Made by a program: the position numbers and the translations under genes. Below, piece by piece: positions 35,874 through 43,606 of a DNA stretch of 43,606 nt. Below the pieces are notes generated by a model that was given only the letters and a program-made list of their open reading frames with translations, did no database searches and was not told the DNA's origin. Source of the stretch: Bacteroidales bacterium. GTDB taxonomy: Bacteria; Bacteroidota; Bacteroidia; Bacteroidales; GCA-2748055. The stretch is taken from assembly GCA_016936975.1 (NCBI GenBank), contig JAFGWU010000015.1:1-43606 (forward strand), in the 5' to 3' direction. How positions within the stretch are numbered: the first letter of the stretch is position 1; every line of letters begins with the position of its first letter.

Positions 35874-38804
35874 ATGAAGGAGAAAATATTTGCCCTTGGA
35901 TATATGCCCCATCGCCTATGGGGAAAAATCCTTTATGCCCAGATTCTGGAGCGGGAAGAGAAAAGCCTTTTTTACAGTCCCGGCGAGATTATCCTGAAAA
36001 ATGAAGTCTCGGTCACCTACCAGCGCCTGACTCCAATGCAGAAGGAACTGGTGCATATTATTGATGAATATAATGAAAGGAAACTCCATGCCAGTTTCTC
36101 GAGTAGAGGAACCGTAAAGGAGTTTCTTGATGGTGTGGATGAAAAAACCATTGCCGGGCACATCCGCCCATTTATCGAAAGACAATTGGTGCAGGCCCTC
36201 AGGGTGGCAAGGGAAAACAGAATTAAGGTATTTGTCCGGGATAAGGGTGACCGCAACATCTTTCCGGAAGATTTTCTTGTTCTGGAAAGAAACAATGCGG
36301 ATCCGGTTTTTGAATTTGGTTATCAAGGGAACGAATTAAAGTATACCCTGCATATCATTCATGGGGAGAAGGAGCTTAATCTGAAGGAGCATCCGGCAGA
36401 GGTGATCAGTAACTCACCGGCCTGCCTGATACTGGGAAACCGGATCTTTTTTATCAATGAATTGGACGGAAAAAAACTGAAGCCTTTTCTGCTCAAAGAT
36501 GAAGTGATCATTCCTGCCCAGCATGTGAGCAAATATTTCTCAACTTTTGTAAAAAATACGCTGAGGGATTATAATACCATCACCAGGGGATTCATGGTCA
36601 GGGAAACCGTACCGGTAAAAACTGCTTTCCTCATATTTTCACTGGGCTTGGACCAGAATCCGGTTTGGGAACTCAGGCTGAAATACAATGATTTTACTAT
36701 TAACCCCGATGGAAATGAGAAAAGATTCGTGGAGTTCAGGGAAAACGATAATACATTTGATTTTGTGCGTTATTCAAGGGATCAGGCATGGGAAGAAAAT
36801 CTGGAGCAGATCCTGAATGAAGCCGGATTAAGATCCCGTGACAGACATTTCTATTACTTAAAGAACAGGTACAATCAGGATGACCTCACATTCTTATATT
36901 CGAATATAAATTTCCTCAATGAAAACAGTCAGTTTCTGAATGAGAACGGAATTTCCGTTTATCAGAGACTGAGCAGGAATTATTATCTCGGTTCTATATT
37001 TCTCGAATGGGATTCCACTGAGAATCAAGATTGGTTTGATATTTATGCCCGGGTCCGCTTCGGAACATTTGAATATCCCTTCATTCAGTTAAGAAAAAAT
37101 ATCCTGCAGGGAAACCGGGAGTATGTCTTACCCGATGGTTCCATTGCCATTTTGCCGGAGGAATGGTTCGTAACCTATCAGCCCATGTTTCAGTTTGGAA
37201 AAATTGAAGACGAGGTTTTGAAAATACACAAACAGCATTTTTCAATGGTTGATGAAAGCATGCGCATCATGCATAAGACAACCATCAGCCAGCTGGAAAA
37301 GCTCACGGAGCTTGACCGGCTTCCTGAAATTCCATTGCCAAGGGGATTAAATGCTGAATTACGTTCTTATCAAAGCGAAGGGTTCAGCTGGTTAATTCAC
37401 CTTCAGAGCCATGGTTTCGGAGGATGTCTGGCGGATGATATGGGCCTGGGAAAAACCCTGCAGGCCATTGCCGTCCTTCAGAAAAATAAGGAGGAGTACG
37501 CTGCTGTAAGCCACAGTGATCATTCAACCATTGGCCAGCTTTCCCTGTTTCCCGAGGAAAAAGAGAAGCCCACAGCGCTTATTGTGGTCCCGGCATCCCT
37601 GATTCATAACTGGATCAATGAATGCCGCAAGTTTGTCCCTGCTATGAAGGTTCATGCTTATGCTGGCAACCTGAGAAACAAACAGATCGAAAACTTCAGG
37701 TATTTTGATCTCATCGTTTCCAGTTATCACACAGTACGTCAGGATATCGAAATTCTGAGCACTTTCAGGTTCAGTTATGTCATTCTGGATGAAAGCCAAA
37801 TGATAAAGAATCCAAACTCAAAACTTTACAGGGCAATGGGAGAACTGGTCTCCGATCACCGGCTGGTTCTTACCGGAACGCCGATAGAAAATTCACTGAC
37901 CGACCTCTGGTCTCAAATAAATTTTGTTAATGAAGGATTGCTGGGAACATTAAACTTTTTTAAGAAACAATTCGTACAACCAATTGAAAAGAAGAAAGAT
38001 AAAGAAAAAGAAGAACGTCTCAAAGAGATCATCAATCCATTTATTTTGCGACGGACAAAAGGGGAGGTGGCCAGGGAACTGCCCCCTGTTCTCGAACAGA
38101 TAAAGTATTGTAGCATGACAGATGAACAGAGGCGTCTTTACGAAGAGGAAAAATCAATCGCCCGGAATATGGTTCTTGAAAATATCGAAGAGATCGGGAT
38201 GGAGAAATCTGCTTTCGTTGTTCTGAAGGCTCTTGCAAAACTGAGGCAGATATCCAATCATCCCTTAATGGTTGATGAAAGTTATGAATATGAATCAGGC
38301 AAGTTCAATGAGGTACTGCGTGATGTAGAAAGCCTTGTGGAAGAAAAACATAAAGTCCTCCTTTTTTCCTCCTTTGTGAAGCACCTTGAATTGTTCAGGC
38401 AGAAGTTTAAGGATCAGGGCCTGGATTATGCACACCTTACGGGGAGCATGACGCAAAAAGAGCGGGAGCACGGGATACGGAAATTCCAGGAAAAGGATGC
38501 ATGTCCTGTTTTTCTGATATCCCTGAAAGCCGGGGGAATTGGATTGAATCTGACCTCTGCGGATTATGTCTTCATTCTTGATCCATGGTGGAACCCTGCC
38601 GCTGAAATGCAGGCCTTGAACAGGGCTCACCGGATCGGACAGGATAAAAATGTATTCGTCTTCAGGTACATCTCAAACGATTCCATTGAAGAGAAGATCC
38701 TGCGGCTCCAGGAGAAGAAAAGTGAGCTGGCAAAAACATTTGTGGCCTCAAGCAATCCTTTAAAATACATGTCTAAAAAAGATGTAATTGAGTTATTTGC
38801 CTGA
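35874..38804 (+). CDS. SNF2-family DEAD/DEAH-box ATPase (helicase-like)
   Basis: 976-aa Swi2/Snf2 ATPase that likely moves along or remodels DNA-protein complexes in the cytoplasm. Residues 1-500 are a poorly conserved bacterial SNF2 N-terminal region. The motor follows: motif I DDMGLGKT with Lys527, motif Ia VPASLIHNW, motif II DESQ at 639-642 (usually DEAQ/DEAH), motif III VLTGTPIENS, and in the second lobe LLFSSFVKHLELF, LTGSMTQKER, SLKAGGIGLNLTSADYV and NRAHRIGQDKNVFV. The ATG at 35874 is used; a TTG at 35844 would add ten unconvincing residues. No methyltransferase or nuclease partner lies nearby, so nothing ties it to a defence island. Confidence 0.9.
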   Translation: MKEKIFALGYMPHRLWGKILYAQILEREEKSLFYSPGEIILKNEVSVTYQRLTPMQKELVHIIDEYNERKLHASFSSRGTVKEFLDGVDEKTIAGHIRPFIERQLVQALRVARENRIKVFVRDKGDRNIFPEDFLVLERNNADPVFEFGYQGNELKYTLHIIHGEKELNLKEHPAEVISNSPACLILGNRIFFINELDGKKLKPFLLKDEVIIPAQHVSKYFSTFVKNTLRDYNTITRGFMVRETVPVKTAFLIFSLGLDQNPVWELRLKYNDFTINPDGNEKRFVEFRENDNTFDFVRYSRDQAWEENLEQILNEAGLRSRDRHFYYLKNRYNQDDLTFLYSNINFLNENSQFLNENGISVYQRLSRNYYLGSIFLEWDSTENQDWFDIYARVRFGTFEYPFIQLRKNILQGNREYVLPDGSIAILPEEWFVTYQPMFQFGKIEDEVLKIHKQHFSMVDESMRIMHKTTISQLEKLTELDRLPEIPLPRGLNAELRSYQSEGFSWLIHLQSHGFGGCLADDMGLGKTLQAIAVLQKNKEEYAAVSHSDHSTIGQLSLFPEEKEKPTALIVVPASLIHNWINECRKFVPAMKVHAYAGNLRNKQIENFRYFDLIVSSYHTVRQDIEILSTFRFSYVILDESQMIKNPNSKLYRAMGELVSDHRLVLTGTPIENSLTDLWSQINFVNEGLLGTLNFFKKQFVQPIEKKKDKEKEERLKEIINPFILRRTKGEVARELPPVLEQIKYCSMTDEQRRLYEEEKSIARNMVLENIEEIGMEKSAFVVLKALAKLRQISNHPLMVDESYEYESGKFNEVLRDVESLVEEKHKVLLFSSFVKHLELFRQKFKDQGLDYAHLTGSMTQKEREHGIRKFQEKDACPVFLISLKAGGIGLNLTSADYVFILDPWWNPAAEMQALNRAHRIGQDKNVFVFRYISNDSIEEKILRLQEKKSELAKTFVASSNPLKYMSKKDVIELFA

Positions 38805-38838
38805 TTTTATAATGTAATTCTATTCCCGGCTGTTTGCA

Positions 38839-39867
38839 ATGGAACACTTTGACGTGATTATTGTAGGAGGCGGCCCGGCAGGATTAAAATGTGCTGAAAC
38901 ACTCTCCTTTTCCGGACTGGAGGTACTGCTGGTTGAAAAAAATCAGAAATTGGGGAAAAAGGTTTGCGCCGGCGGGTTGACCCGCAGGAGCATAACAGCC
39001 CTTCCTGTGCCTCCTGAACTTGTTGAATGTGCCGTTTACAGAACGGAGCTCTGCACGCCACGAAGACACAGTGTATCTCTTTCTGAAGAGCCGCTTGCCT
39101 TTATGATAAATCGGACTGAACTGGGAGAATGGCAGTACGAAAAGATCGATGCCCCCAATATTCATTTTATCATGGGGGTGGGCGTTACATCCGTTAAGGA
39201 GAAGCATGTGATCCTGTCTGACGGGACCGAATACAGTTACGATTATCTTGTCGGAGCAGACGGATTTAATTCAATCGTCCGGAAATACCTCGGATTTCCG
39301 CAGGATAGAAAATTGATTGGGATTCAATACCGGATTGCCCGCAAAATGGAAGGAGAAGCCCTGCTGTTCCATTTTAACCCCCGGTTTTTCAAGGCCTGGT
39401 ATACATGGACTTTCCCGCACAGGGACAGTCATGTGATCGGGTGCTGTGCCGATCCGGCAATCATGCCGGTCAGACAGTTAAAAGATAATTTTCACAGATG
39501 GCTGGCAGAAAAAGGCGTTGATCTTAAAAATGCCGAATTCGAGTCGGCGCCGATATCGTTTGATTACAGGGGTTTTAGGTTCGGAAACATTTTTCTTGCG
39601 GGGGAGGCGGGGGGATTTGCCTCCGGACTGAACGGGGAAGGGATATACCAGGCCACTGTGAGTGGCGAGGCTGCTGCCAGACTGATCCTCAATCAGGATG
39701 CTGCGTTACCTGATCTAAAAAGGATGATGCGCTATAACAGGATTCAGAAAAGAATTTTGAATTTCCTGCTGTTTGCAGGTCCCCTGCGCAAGCCGGTCTT
39801 TGAACTCATTGTTATGATGTATGGGATCAGGAGCCTTCAGAAACAGACAAACCGGTTGTTTACCTGA
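38839..39867 (+). CDS. Geranylgeranyl-reductase-family flavoprotein
   Basis: 342-aa FAD-dependent oxidoreductase. The N-terminal dinucleotide fold VIIVGGGPAGLKCAETL, the family block KKVCAGGLTRRS, the mid-protein YLVGADGFNSIVRKYLG and the FAD-phosphate motif FLAGEAGGFASGLNGEGI are all in order. Members saturate isoprenoid chains or act on other lipids; the substrate is open. A C-terminal hydrophobic patch (RILNFLLFAGPLRKPVFELIV cut short here) suggests membrane contact. It follows the SNF2 gene by 34 bp and abuts the convergent gene's stop with no gap (TGA directly followed by TTA). Confidence 0.85.
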   Translation: MEHFDVIIVGGGPAGLKCAETLSFSGLEVLLVEKNQKLGKKVCAGGLTRRSITALPVPPELVECAVYRTELCTPRRHSVSLSEEPLAFMINRTELGEWQYEKIDAPNIHFIMGVGVTSVKEKHVILSDGTEYSYDYLVGADGFNSIVRKYLGFPQDRKLIGIQYRIARKMEGEALLFHFNPRFFKAWYTWTFPHRDSHVIGCCADPAIMPVRQLKDNFHRWLAEKGVDLKNAEFESAPISFDYRGFRFGNIFLAGEAGGFASGLNGEGIYQATVSGEAAARLILNQDAALPDLKRMMRYNRIQKRILNFLLFAGPLRKPVFELIVMMYGIRSLQKQTNRLFT

Positions 39868-40443
39868 TTAAAATTCATAGGAGAAATAAATGGCAGCCCC
39901 GCCAATTAACGGTCCGACCCCAAATTGCATCGGAGATTCGGGGGCTCTTATCAATTCCCTTGCTGTTTCTGCCCTTGCAAATGCATAGGATGACATGGCA
40001 ACGATACCTGCTGTTCCCAGGACCCCTGAAGCAACAGTAACCGGAAGGGTTGCCCCCAGGTCGGTGGTGAAGCCATACAGGGCAAACGCGGCTGGAACAA
40101 TGGAGAGGGCATAGAGCATCCATCCTAACTGAGCCCTTGTGCGATGCAGGTCCGGGGAGATGGAGGCGGAACGCCCGCCTGCATAAATAAGCGGGGGCAC
40201 AACGGCAATCATGGCCGTTGCCGGAATTCCGAAATAGCCTGCATTCCATTCACTCACCAGGGCAGAAATAAACATCAGCCCCATGACAGAGGGTGCCGTG
40301 ATATAACCTGTGGAAACCGCTTCATCGGCCCATCCTGCAGTAACCCCTGTTTCTTCTCCGGGTGTAATTACCAACTCCTCCTGGCCAGAAAGATTAATAA
40401 CCATAATGGTCACGACAACCAATATCGAAAGGGATCTCTTCAT
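39868..40443 (-). CDS. Hypothetical membrane protein
   Basis: 191 aa: a signal-like N-terminus (SLSILVVVTIMVINLSG), an acidic periplasmic stretch, then about four hydrophobic segments (PSVMGLMFISALV, PATAMIAVVPPLIYAG, LGWMLYALSIVPAAFALYGF, VTVASGVLGTAGIVAMSSYA) and a final aromatic FSYEF. No family recognised. It might be a small integral membrane protein; a barrel is unlikely given the helical hydrophobic runs. A near-consensus -7 box (TAACTTGG on the minus strand) precedes it. Confidence 0.6.
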   Translation of the reverse strand: MKRSLSILVVVTIMVINLSGQEELVITPGEETGVTAGWADEAVSTGYITAPSVMGLMFISALVSEWNAGYFGIPATAMIAVVPPLIYAGGRSASISPDLHRTRAQLGWMLYALSIVPAAFALYGFTTDLGATLPVTVASGVLGTAGIVAMSSYAFARAETARELIRAPESPMQFGVGPLIGGAAIYFSYEF

Positions 40444-40475
40444 TCTGATTCCAAGTTAGGAAATATTTTGAAAAA

Positions 40476-40520
40476 GTAGGCTGTAGCCACGCCATGCCAG
40501 GCGTGGAATATTTACGATTT
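40476..40520 (-). repeat. REP-like palindromic element, copy 2 (inverted)
   Basis: CCACGCC (40487-40493) pairs with GGCGTGG (40500-40506). The reverse complement of this 45-bp stretch equals 574-618 at 43 of 45 positions. It lies in the 264-bp gap between a hypothetical membrane protein and arfB. Confidence 0.7.
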
Positions 40521-40640
40521 ATTGCATTTTCTCCGTCTAAATGAAATATCCGAACCGGAAACCAGGAACCATTGTTACACAGGTGAAACGAGACTCAGAG
40601 TACACCATTAATTTGTACTTTTATATTAGCAAAAAGAGAA

Positions 40641-40697
40641 ATGAGCAGAAAGGCTGCAGCGAAGAAGAAACGGATCCCGAAAGCTATGCCTGTATAA
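40641..40697 (+). CDS. Possible 18-residue basic peptide (leader ORF) before arfB
   Basis: ATG at 40641 after AAAAAGAGAA, stop TAA 10 bp before the arfB start and out of frame with it. The product, MSRKAAAKKKRIPKAMPV, has seven Lys/Arg in 18 residues and resembles the basic C-terminal tail of ArfB. It may be chance, a leader peptide, or a decayed relic. Confidence 0.2.
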   Translation: MSRKAAAKKKRIPKAMPV

Positions 40698-40707
40698 AGA
40701 CCCTGCT

Positions 40708-41112
40708 ATGACTGAAGATCTATTAAACGAAGTGCGTTTTAAAACGACCCGTTCTTCCGGGCCGGGGGGACAGCATGTCAATAAAACTGAGTCGAGGGTG
40801 GAGCTGTACTGGAATGTGCAGGCATCCTCACTGCTGGGAGAAGATGAGAAGGCCCTGGTAATGAAACGGCTCCGCAACAGAATATCAGGGCAGGGAGACC
40901 TGATTCTTGCCGGTGAAAAGTTCCGGTCCCAGGTGAAAAACCGGGAAGAGGTCTCAGAACGATTTATTGAGCTGATTAAAAGGAGTCTTAAACCGGTGAA
41001 GAAGCGCAAACCGACCCGTCCGACAAAAGCCGCAAAGGAAAGACGGATTGAGGCAAAAAAAAGGCGGGGAGCATTGAAGAAGAAGAGAAGAGATACAGAT
41101 CTTTTTCAGTAA
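40708..41112 (+). CDS. arfB: Peptidyl-tRNA hydrolase ArfB (ribosome rescue)
   Basis: Releases nascent chains from ribosomes stalled without a stop codon. The 134-aa product has the release-factor catalytic domain with the GGQ motif in SSGPGGQHVNKTES (residues 16-29) and a long Lys/Arg-rich tail (about residues 90-128, KKRKPTRPTKAAKERR) that enters the empty mRNA channel. It lacks a codon-recognition domain, which sets it apart from RF1/RF2. No Shine-Dalgarno is visible. Confidence 0.93.
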   Translation: MTEDLLNEVRFKTTRSSGPGGQHVNKTESRVELYWNVQASSLLGEDEKALVMKRLRNRISGQGDLILAGEKFRSQVKNREEVSERFIELIKRSLKPVKKRKPTRPTKAAKERRIEAKKRRGALKKKRRDTDLFQ

Positions 41113-41184
41113 ACAGGAGCTCCCGGGAGGATTTGGCTCAGCACAGTCTGCCGCCGGGCTCATTGAATCAGACCATCCTTAACC

Positions 41185-41805
41185 TTATTTTGTTCCGAAG
41201 ATACGGTCCCCCGCATCCCCAAGCCCCGGAATGATGTAACCGGATTCATTCAATCCTTCATCGAGAGCCGCTAGATAAATATCCACATCGGGATGATCGT
41301 TTTCAATCCGCCGGACCCCTTCAGGGGCCCCAACCACACTGACCAGCTTAACCCGACTGGCCCCTTTTCCCTTTACACAGCGGATAGCCTCGGAGGCGCT
41401 TCCTCCGGTGGCCAGCATGGGATCCAGGACCAGAACCATCGCGGAGGAAATCGTATCAGGTAATTTTTCATAGTACGTAACGGGCTGAAGAGTCTCTTCA
41501 TTCCTGTAAAGTCCGATATGTCCGACTTTGGCGGTAGGGACAAGGTTGGTAATTCCCTCCACCATTCCCAGTCCTGCCCTGAGAACCGGAACCAGCACAA
41601 TTTCCGTAGCAAGCACACGGGCTCTGGATGTACGGAGCGGCGTTTCCACAGAGACCTCTCTCAGCGGGAGATCCCGGGTGATTTCAAAAGCCATCAGCCC
41701 GGATACTTCATTGAGGGTTTCCCGGAACTCCTTTGTTGACGTTGAACGGTCACGAAGAAGGGTTAGCTTATGGGTGATAAGTGGATGTTGAAGGAGGATC
41801 AGCAT
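41185..41805 (-). CDS. upp: Uracil phosphoribosyltransferase
   Basis: Salvages uracil to UMP with PRPP. The PRPP-binding loop [18 protein letters not shown] and the C-terminal uracil site [17 protein letters not shown] are intact; [13 protein letters not shown] is the early family block. 206 aa is normal. It converges with arfB across 72 bp and is divergent from the TraB-like gene. Confidence 0.96.
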   Translation of the reverse strand: MLILLQHPLITHKLTLLRDRSTSTKEFRETLNEVSGLMAFEITRDLPLREVSVETPLRTSRARVLATEIVLVPVLRAGLGMVEGITNLVPTAKVGHIGLYRNEETLQPVTYYEKLPDTISSAMVLVLDPMLATGGSASEAIRCVKGKGASRVKLVSVVGAPEGVRRIENDHPDVDIYLAALDEGLNESGYIIPGLGDAGDRIFGTK

Positions 41806-41907
41806 GACTGAAATGATAGTGTTTCCCAGAATTTGTATTCCCGGTTCAGAACAGAGAATGAAAATGATTTATTATATTGACGCCTCCAATATACACAGAA
41901 AAAAAAG

Positions 41908-42777
41908 ATGAAAAGAAAAAACTGCGGATACTTCCTGTTGGCACTGGTAATTTTGGTTCTCTTTTCCAGGGACACCCCGGCCCGGCAGACCGAAAAATCC
42001 CTCCTCTGGAAGATTGAAGGCAAAGCGATCAAAACCTCCTACCTTTTCGGGACGTTTCATATGCTTCCAAAATCCGATTTTGAAATAAAGGAAAAGGTTC
42101 GGGATGCCTTTAACCTTTGTGAACAACTCGTTCTTGAACTCAAGATGGATAATCCGTTGATGCAGTTGGAACTTCTGAATTATGTGGCTATGAAAGACAG
42201 CATGACCATTGATCAACTGGTTGACAGCGCCGACTATCTGCGTTTGGATCAGGCACTCAGGGAGTCGGTTGGGATAGGTATTGCCATGTTTAATTCCTAC
42301 AAACCCATGCTTATCGGTGCATTGCTGATTATGAAATATATCGAGGGCGAACCTGCAAGTTTTGATTTAACACTGACTGAAATGGCAAAAGAAAGGGGGA
42401 TTCCGATAGCCGGGCTGGAAACGGTGAAATACCAGGTCAGCATCTTCGATGAAATACCCTATGAGGATCAGATAAAGGATGTAATGAAAATGATCAATGA
42501 GGAAGAACGGATGACCGAAATGTTCAGTGAGATGGTCTCAACATACAGGAACGAGGATCTTAATGCGTTGTTTGATTTGACCCGGCAGGATGCCGTAAGT
42601 GAGAAAGAGATTGAGTTGATGCTTTTGAAACGTAATCGGGATTGGATCCCAAAAATAGAAATCCTTTCAAAGGATAAACCGACATTTTACGGTGTGGGAG
42701 CCGCACACCTTGGAGGAGAGGAAGGACTTATCTTTCTTCTGAGAAAGGCGGGCTATAAGGTGTCGCCGGTTTTATAA
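41908..42777 (+). CDS. TraB/GumN-family putative metalloprotease
   Basis: 289 aa with an N-terminal signal or anchor (YFLLALVILVLFS), so it acts outside the cytoplasm. The two hallmark motifs of the TraB/GumN/Tiki clan are present: GTFH at 48-51 and GAAHLGGEEG at 264-273, and the conserved Glu of GLETVKYQ lies between them. Tiki relatives are metal-dependent proteases; bacterial substrates are mostly unknown. No partner gene is evident. Confidence 0.88.
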   Translation: MKRKNCGYFLLALVILVLFSRDTPARQTEKSLLWKIEGKAIKTSYLFGTFHMLPKSDFEIKEKVRDAFNLCEQLVLELKMDNPLMQLELLNYVAMKDSMTIDQLVDSADYLRLDQALRESVGIGIAMFNSYKPMLIGALLIMKYIEGEPASFDLTLTEMAKERGIPIAGLETVKYQVSIFDEIPYEDQIKDVMKMINEEERMTEMFSEMVSTYRNEDLNALFDLTRQDAVSEKEIELMLLKRNRDWIPKIEILSKDKPTFYGVGAAHLGGEEGLIFLLRKAGYKVSPVL

Positions 42778-42830
42778 TGCCGGAATAAAGATGATTGGAG
42801 ATCTTTGTGGTGTAAAGTGTAAGCTTTTGA

Positions 42831-43175
42831 TTAAAAATCGTCATTGTCATCTTCGGGTTCCTCCTCATCAAACTGAAAGTCCTTATCGGAATATTTATCC
42901 TCGTATTCCTCCCGTGCCTCATCTTTGAGGAATCCATCTTCATCATAATCATCATCATCCTCAATGATCGCCTTTGCAGTTTGAACATTCATCCGAACCA
43001 GGTAGTATTTCTCTTCTGTTTCGAATGGAAGTGCACTGACATACTTTCCTTCCTTGTCGGTAAAAGTAATCAGATGCTGACTGAAGCCTGCAGGATAGGT
43101 AAGCTTGATCTGCTCCTGTATATCCTGCTCCAATTTCTCGAAGTCCTTAATGACTCTGATTTTATCACTTTTCAT
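42831..43175 (-). CDS. Conserved Bacteroidetes hypothetical with acidic tail
   Basis: 114 aa: a compact N-terminal part (VIKDFEKLEQDIQEQIKLTY, then strands LITFTDKEGKYVSALPFET and YYLVRMN) followed by a tail that is mostly Asp and Glu (IEDDDDYDEDG ... EEEPEDDNDDF). No signal peptide, so cytoplasmic. I recognise the pattern as a conserved protein of this phylum with no known role. The acidic tail could bind basic partners such as nucleic-acid-binding proteins. Confidence 0.75.
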   Translation of the reverse strand: MKSDKIRVIKDFEKLEQDIQEQIKLTYPAGFSQHLITFTDKEGKYVSALPFETEEKYYLVRMNVQTAKAIIEDDDDYDEDGFLKDEAREEYEDKYSDKDFQFDEEEPEDDNDDF

Positions 43176-43439
43176 GGGGATAAATATAAAGGGAATTTGA
43201 TAAAATGAAATAATTGGATAGAAAAAATTTCATTTTTTTTGACTCTTTACAAAAGTTCTGAATTAAAAGTCATTCAATTTGATATAAATACAATTATTCG
43301 CGGATTGAATAAAATAAAAATGCGATGACGCATTCAACGGATCCATTAATATGGAAATCATCTGCCGCAAAATAAGAATCCGTGATCGGAGGTCGTGAGG
43401 TAATCTTTTATCTTCATTGGTATAGTGAAAGGAACATAT
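43176..43439. other. AT-rich intergenic stretch without recognised genes
   Basis: This is the first part of a gap of about 350 bp between the acidic hypothetical and the tRNA. I see A/T-rich sequence with short A and T runs, no convincing coding frame (an 80-codon minus-strand frame at 43263-43505 lacks any recognisable protein character), and no clear RNA fold. Confidence 0.4.
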
Positions 43440-43470
43440 TTTGCAGAGAATAGAAATTCGATTAAATTTG
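43440..43470 (+). promoter_or_regulatory. Full Bacteroidetes consensus promoter for tRNA-Arg
   Basis: -33 box TTTG (43440-43443), exactly 19 bp spacer, -7 box TAAATTTG (43463-43470). This matches the Bacteroidetes consensus TTTG-N19-TAnnTTTG at every fixed position. Transcription would start near 43477, about 50 nt before the mature tRNA. Confidence 0.65.
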
Positions 43471-43501
43471 TCCCTCTTTCCTGGTTCAATTACAGGATTC
43501 G

Positions 43502-43522
43502 GCATACTGCATACTGCATACT
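43502..43522. repeat. Heptamer minisatellite, three perfect units
   Basis: GCATACT three times in tandem, within the presumed 5' leader of the tRNA-Arg transcript. Similar to the heptamers at 615-642. Confidence 0.65.
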
Positions 43523-43528
43523 GAAAAG

Positions 43529-43600
43529 GGCCTCATAGTTCAATGGATAGAACGGCGGTTTCCTAAACCGTAAATCCAGGTTCGATTCCTGGTGGGGCTA
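43529..43600 (+). tRNA. tRNA-Arg (anticodon CCU, reads AGG)
   Basis: Full cloverleaf: acceptor GGCCTCA/TGGGGCT (two G-U pairs), D stem GTTC/GAAC, anticodon stem GCGGT/ACCGT with loop TTCCTAA (anticodon CCT in DNA), T stem CCAGG/CCTGG with loop TTCGATT, discriminator A. The CCA end is not encoded (the genome continues CAAAAA). The isoacceptor identity follows from the anticodon. Confidence 0.95.
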
Positions 43601-43606
43601 CAAAAA

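Noticed and set aside
35874-38804. Defence island built around the SNF2 ATPase
   Set aside because: Neighbours are an AsmA-like protein and a flavoprotein; no nuclease, methyltransferase or Drd/DISARM-like partner is present.
43529-43600. Integration site (tRNA att) with a mobile element
   Set aside because: The window ends 6 bases after the tRNA and no integrase or repeated tRNA 3' end is visible inside it.

Overview
The window reads as chromosomal DNA of a Bacteroidota (Bacteroidetes) bacterium, probably a Bacteroidales/Marinilabiliales-type lineage; family and genus cannot be fixed from sequence alone. The signs are: an argR - GNAT - argG arginine cluster of Bacteroidetes type, intergenic -7 boxes of the form TAnnTTTG instead of sigma70 -10/-35 boxes, mostly absent Shine-Dalgarno sequences, a DUF5106-type thioredoxin, short AtpC, a DUF2723 membrane protein and TonB/outer-membrane proteins. 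Nearly everything is housekeeping or envelope. I see no phage, IS transposase, CRISPR array or recognisable defence system.

Layout. 1-646 is non-genic: a 42-bp tandem array (1-443), a hairpin at its edge, and a REP-like palindrome plus heptamer repeats. 647-12804 is arginine/proline/carbamoyl-phosphate synthesis: carB on the minus strand is divergent from a plus-strand run argR, N-acylglutamate-synthase-like GNAT, argG, proC, argE-like M20 deacylase, argH, proB, proA. carA comes back convergently on the minus strand, directly behind a thioredoxin-like protein gene. The carB/argR gap carries ARG-box-like palindromes over the argR promoter, so arginine feedback is likely. argB, argC, argD and argF are not in the window.

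14285-24837 holds a polyprenyl diphosphate synthase, a DUF2723/TPR membrane protein (possible glycosyltransferase), a large HEXXH-propeller-barrel outer-membrane protein, an LEA-like lipoprotein, a TonB-like energy transducer, and GT9 glycosyltransferase and alpha/beta-hydrolase genes that form the tail of an atpD-atpC operon (to 26574). 26722-32345 has a small barrel protein, a GH16-fold protein lacking both catalytic glutamates, a gamma-glutamyltransferase, an SLC13-type transporter and a tiny cysteine-rich lipoprotein.

32548-43175 has an AsmA-like protein, a SNF2 helicase, a geranylgeranyl-reductase-like flavoprotein, a small membrane protein, the ribosome-rescue hydrolase arfB, upp, a TraB/GumN protein and an acidic conserved hypothetical. 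The window closes with tRNA-Arg(CCU) behind a near-perfect Bacteroidetes promoter.

Most striking: the 42-bp array with its stop-free 14-codon minus-strand frame, the paired inverted REP-like elements 40 kb apart, the catalytically dead GH16-like protein, and several tail-to-tail gene pairs that share or overlap stop codons. I found no clear wholly new multi-gene system.
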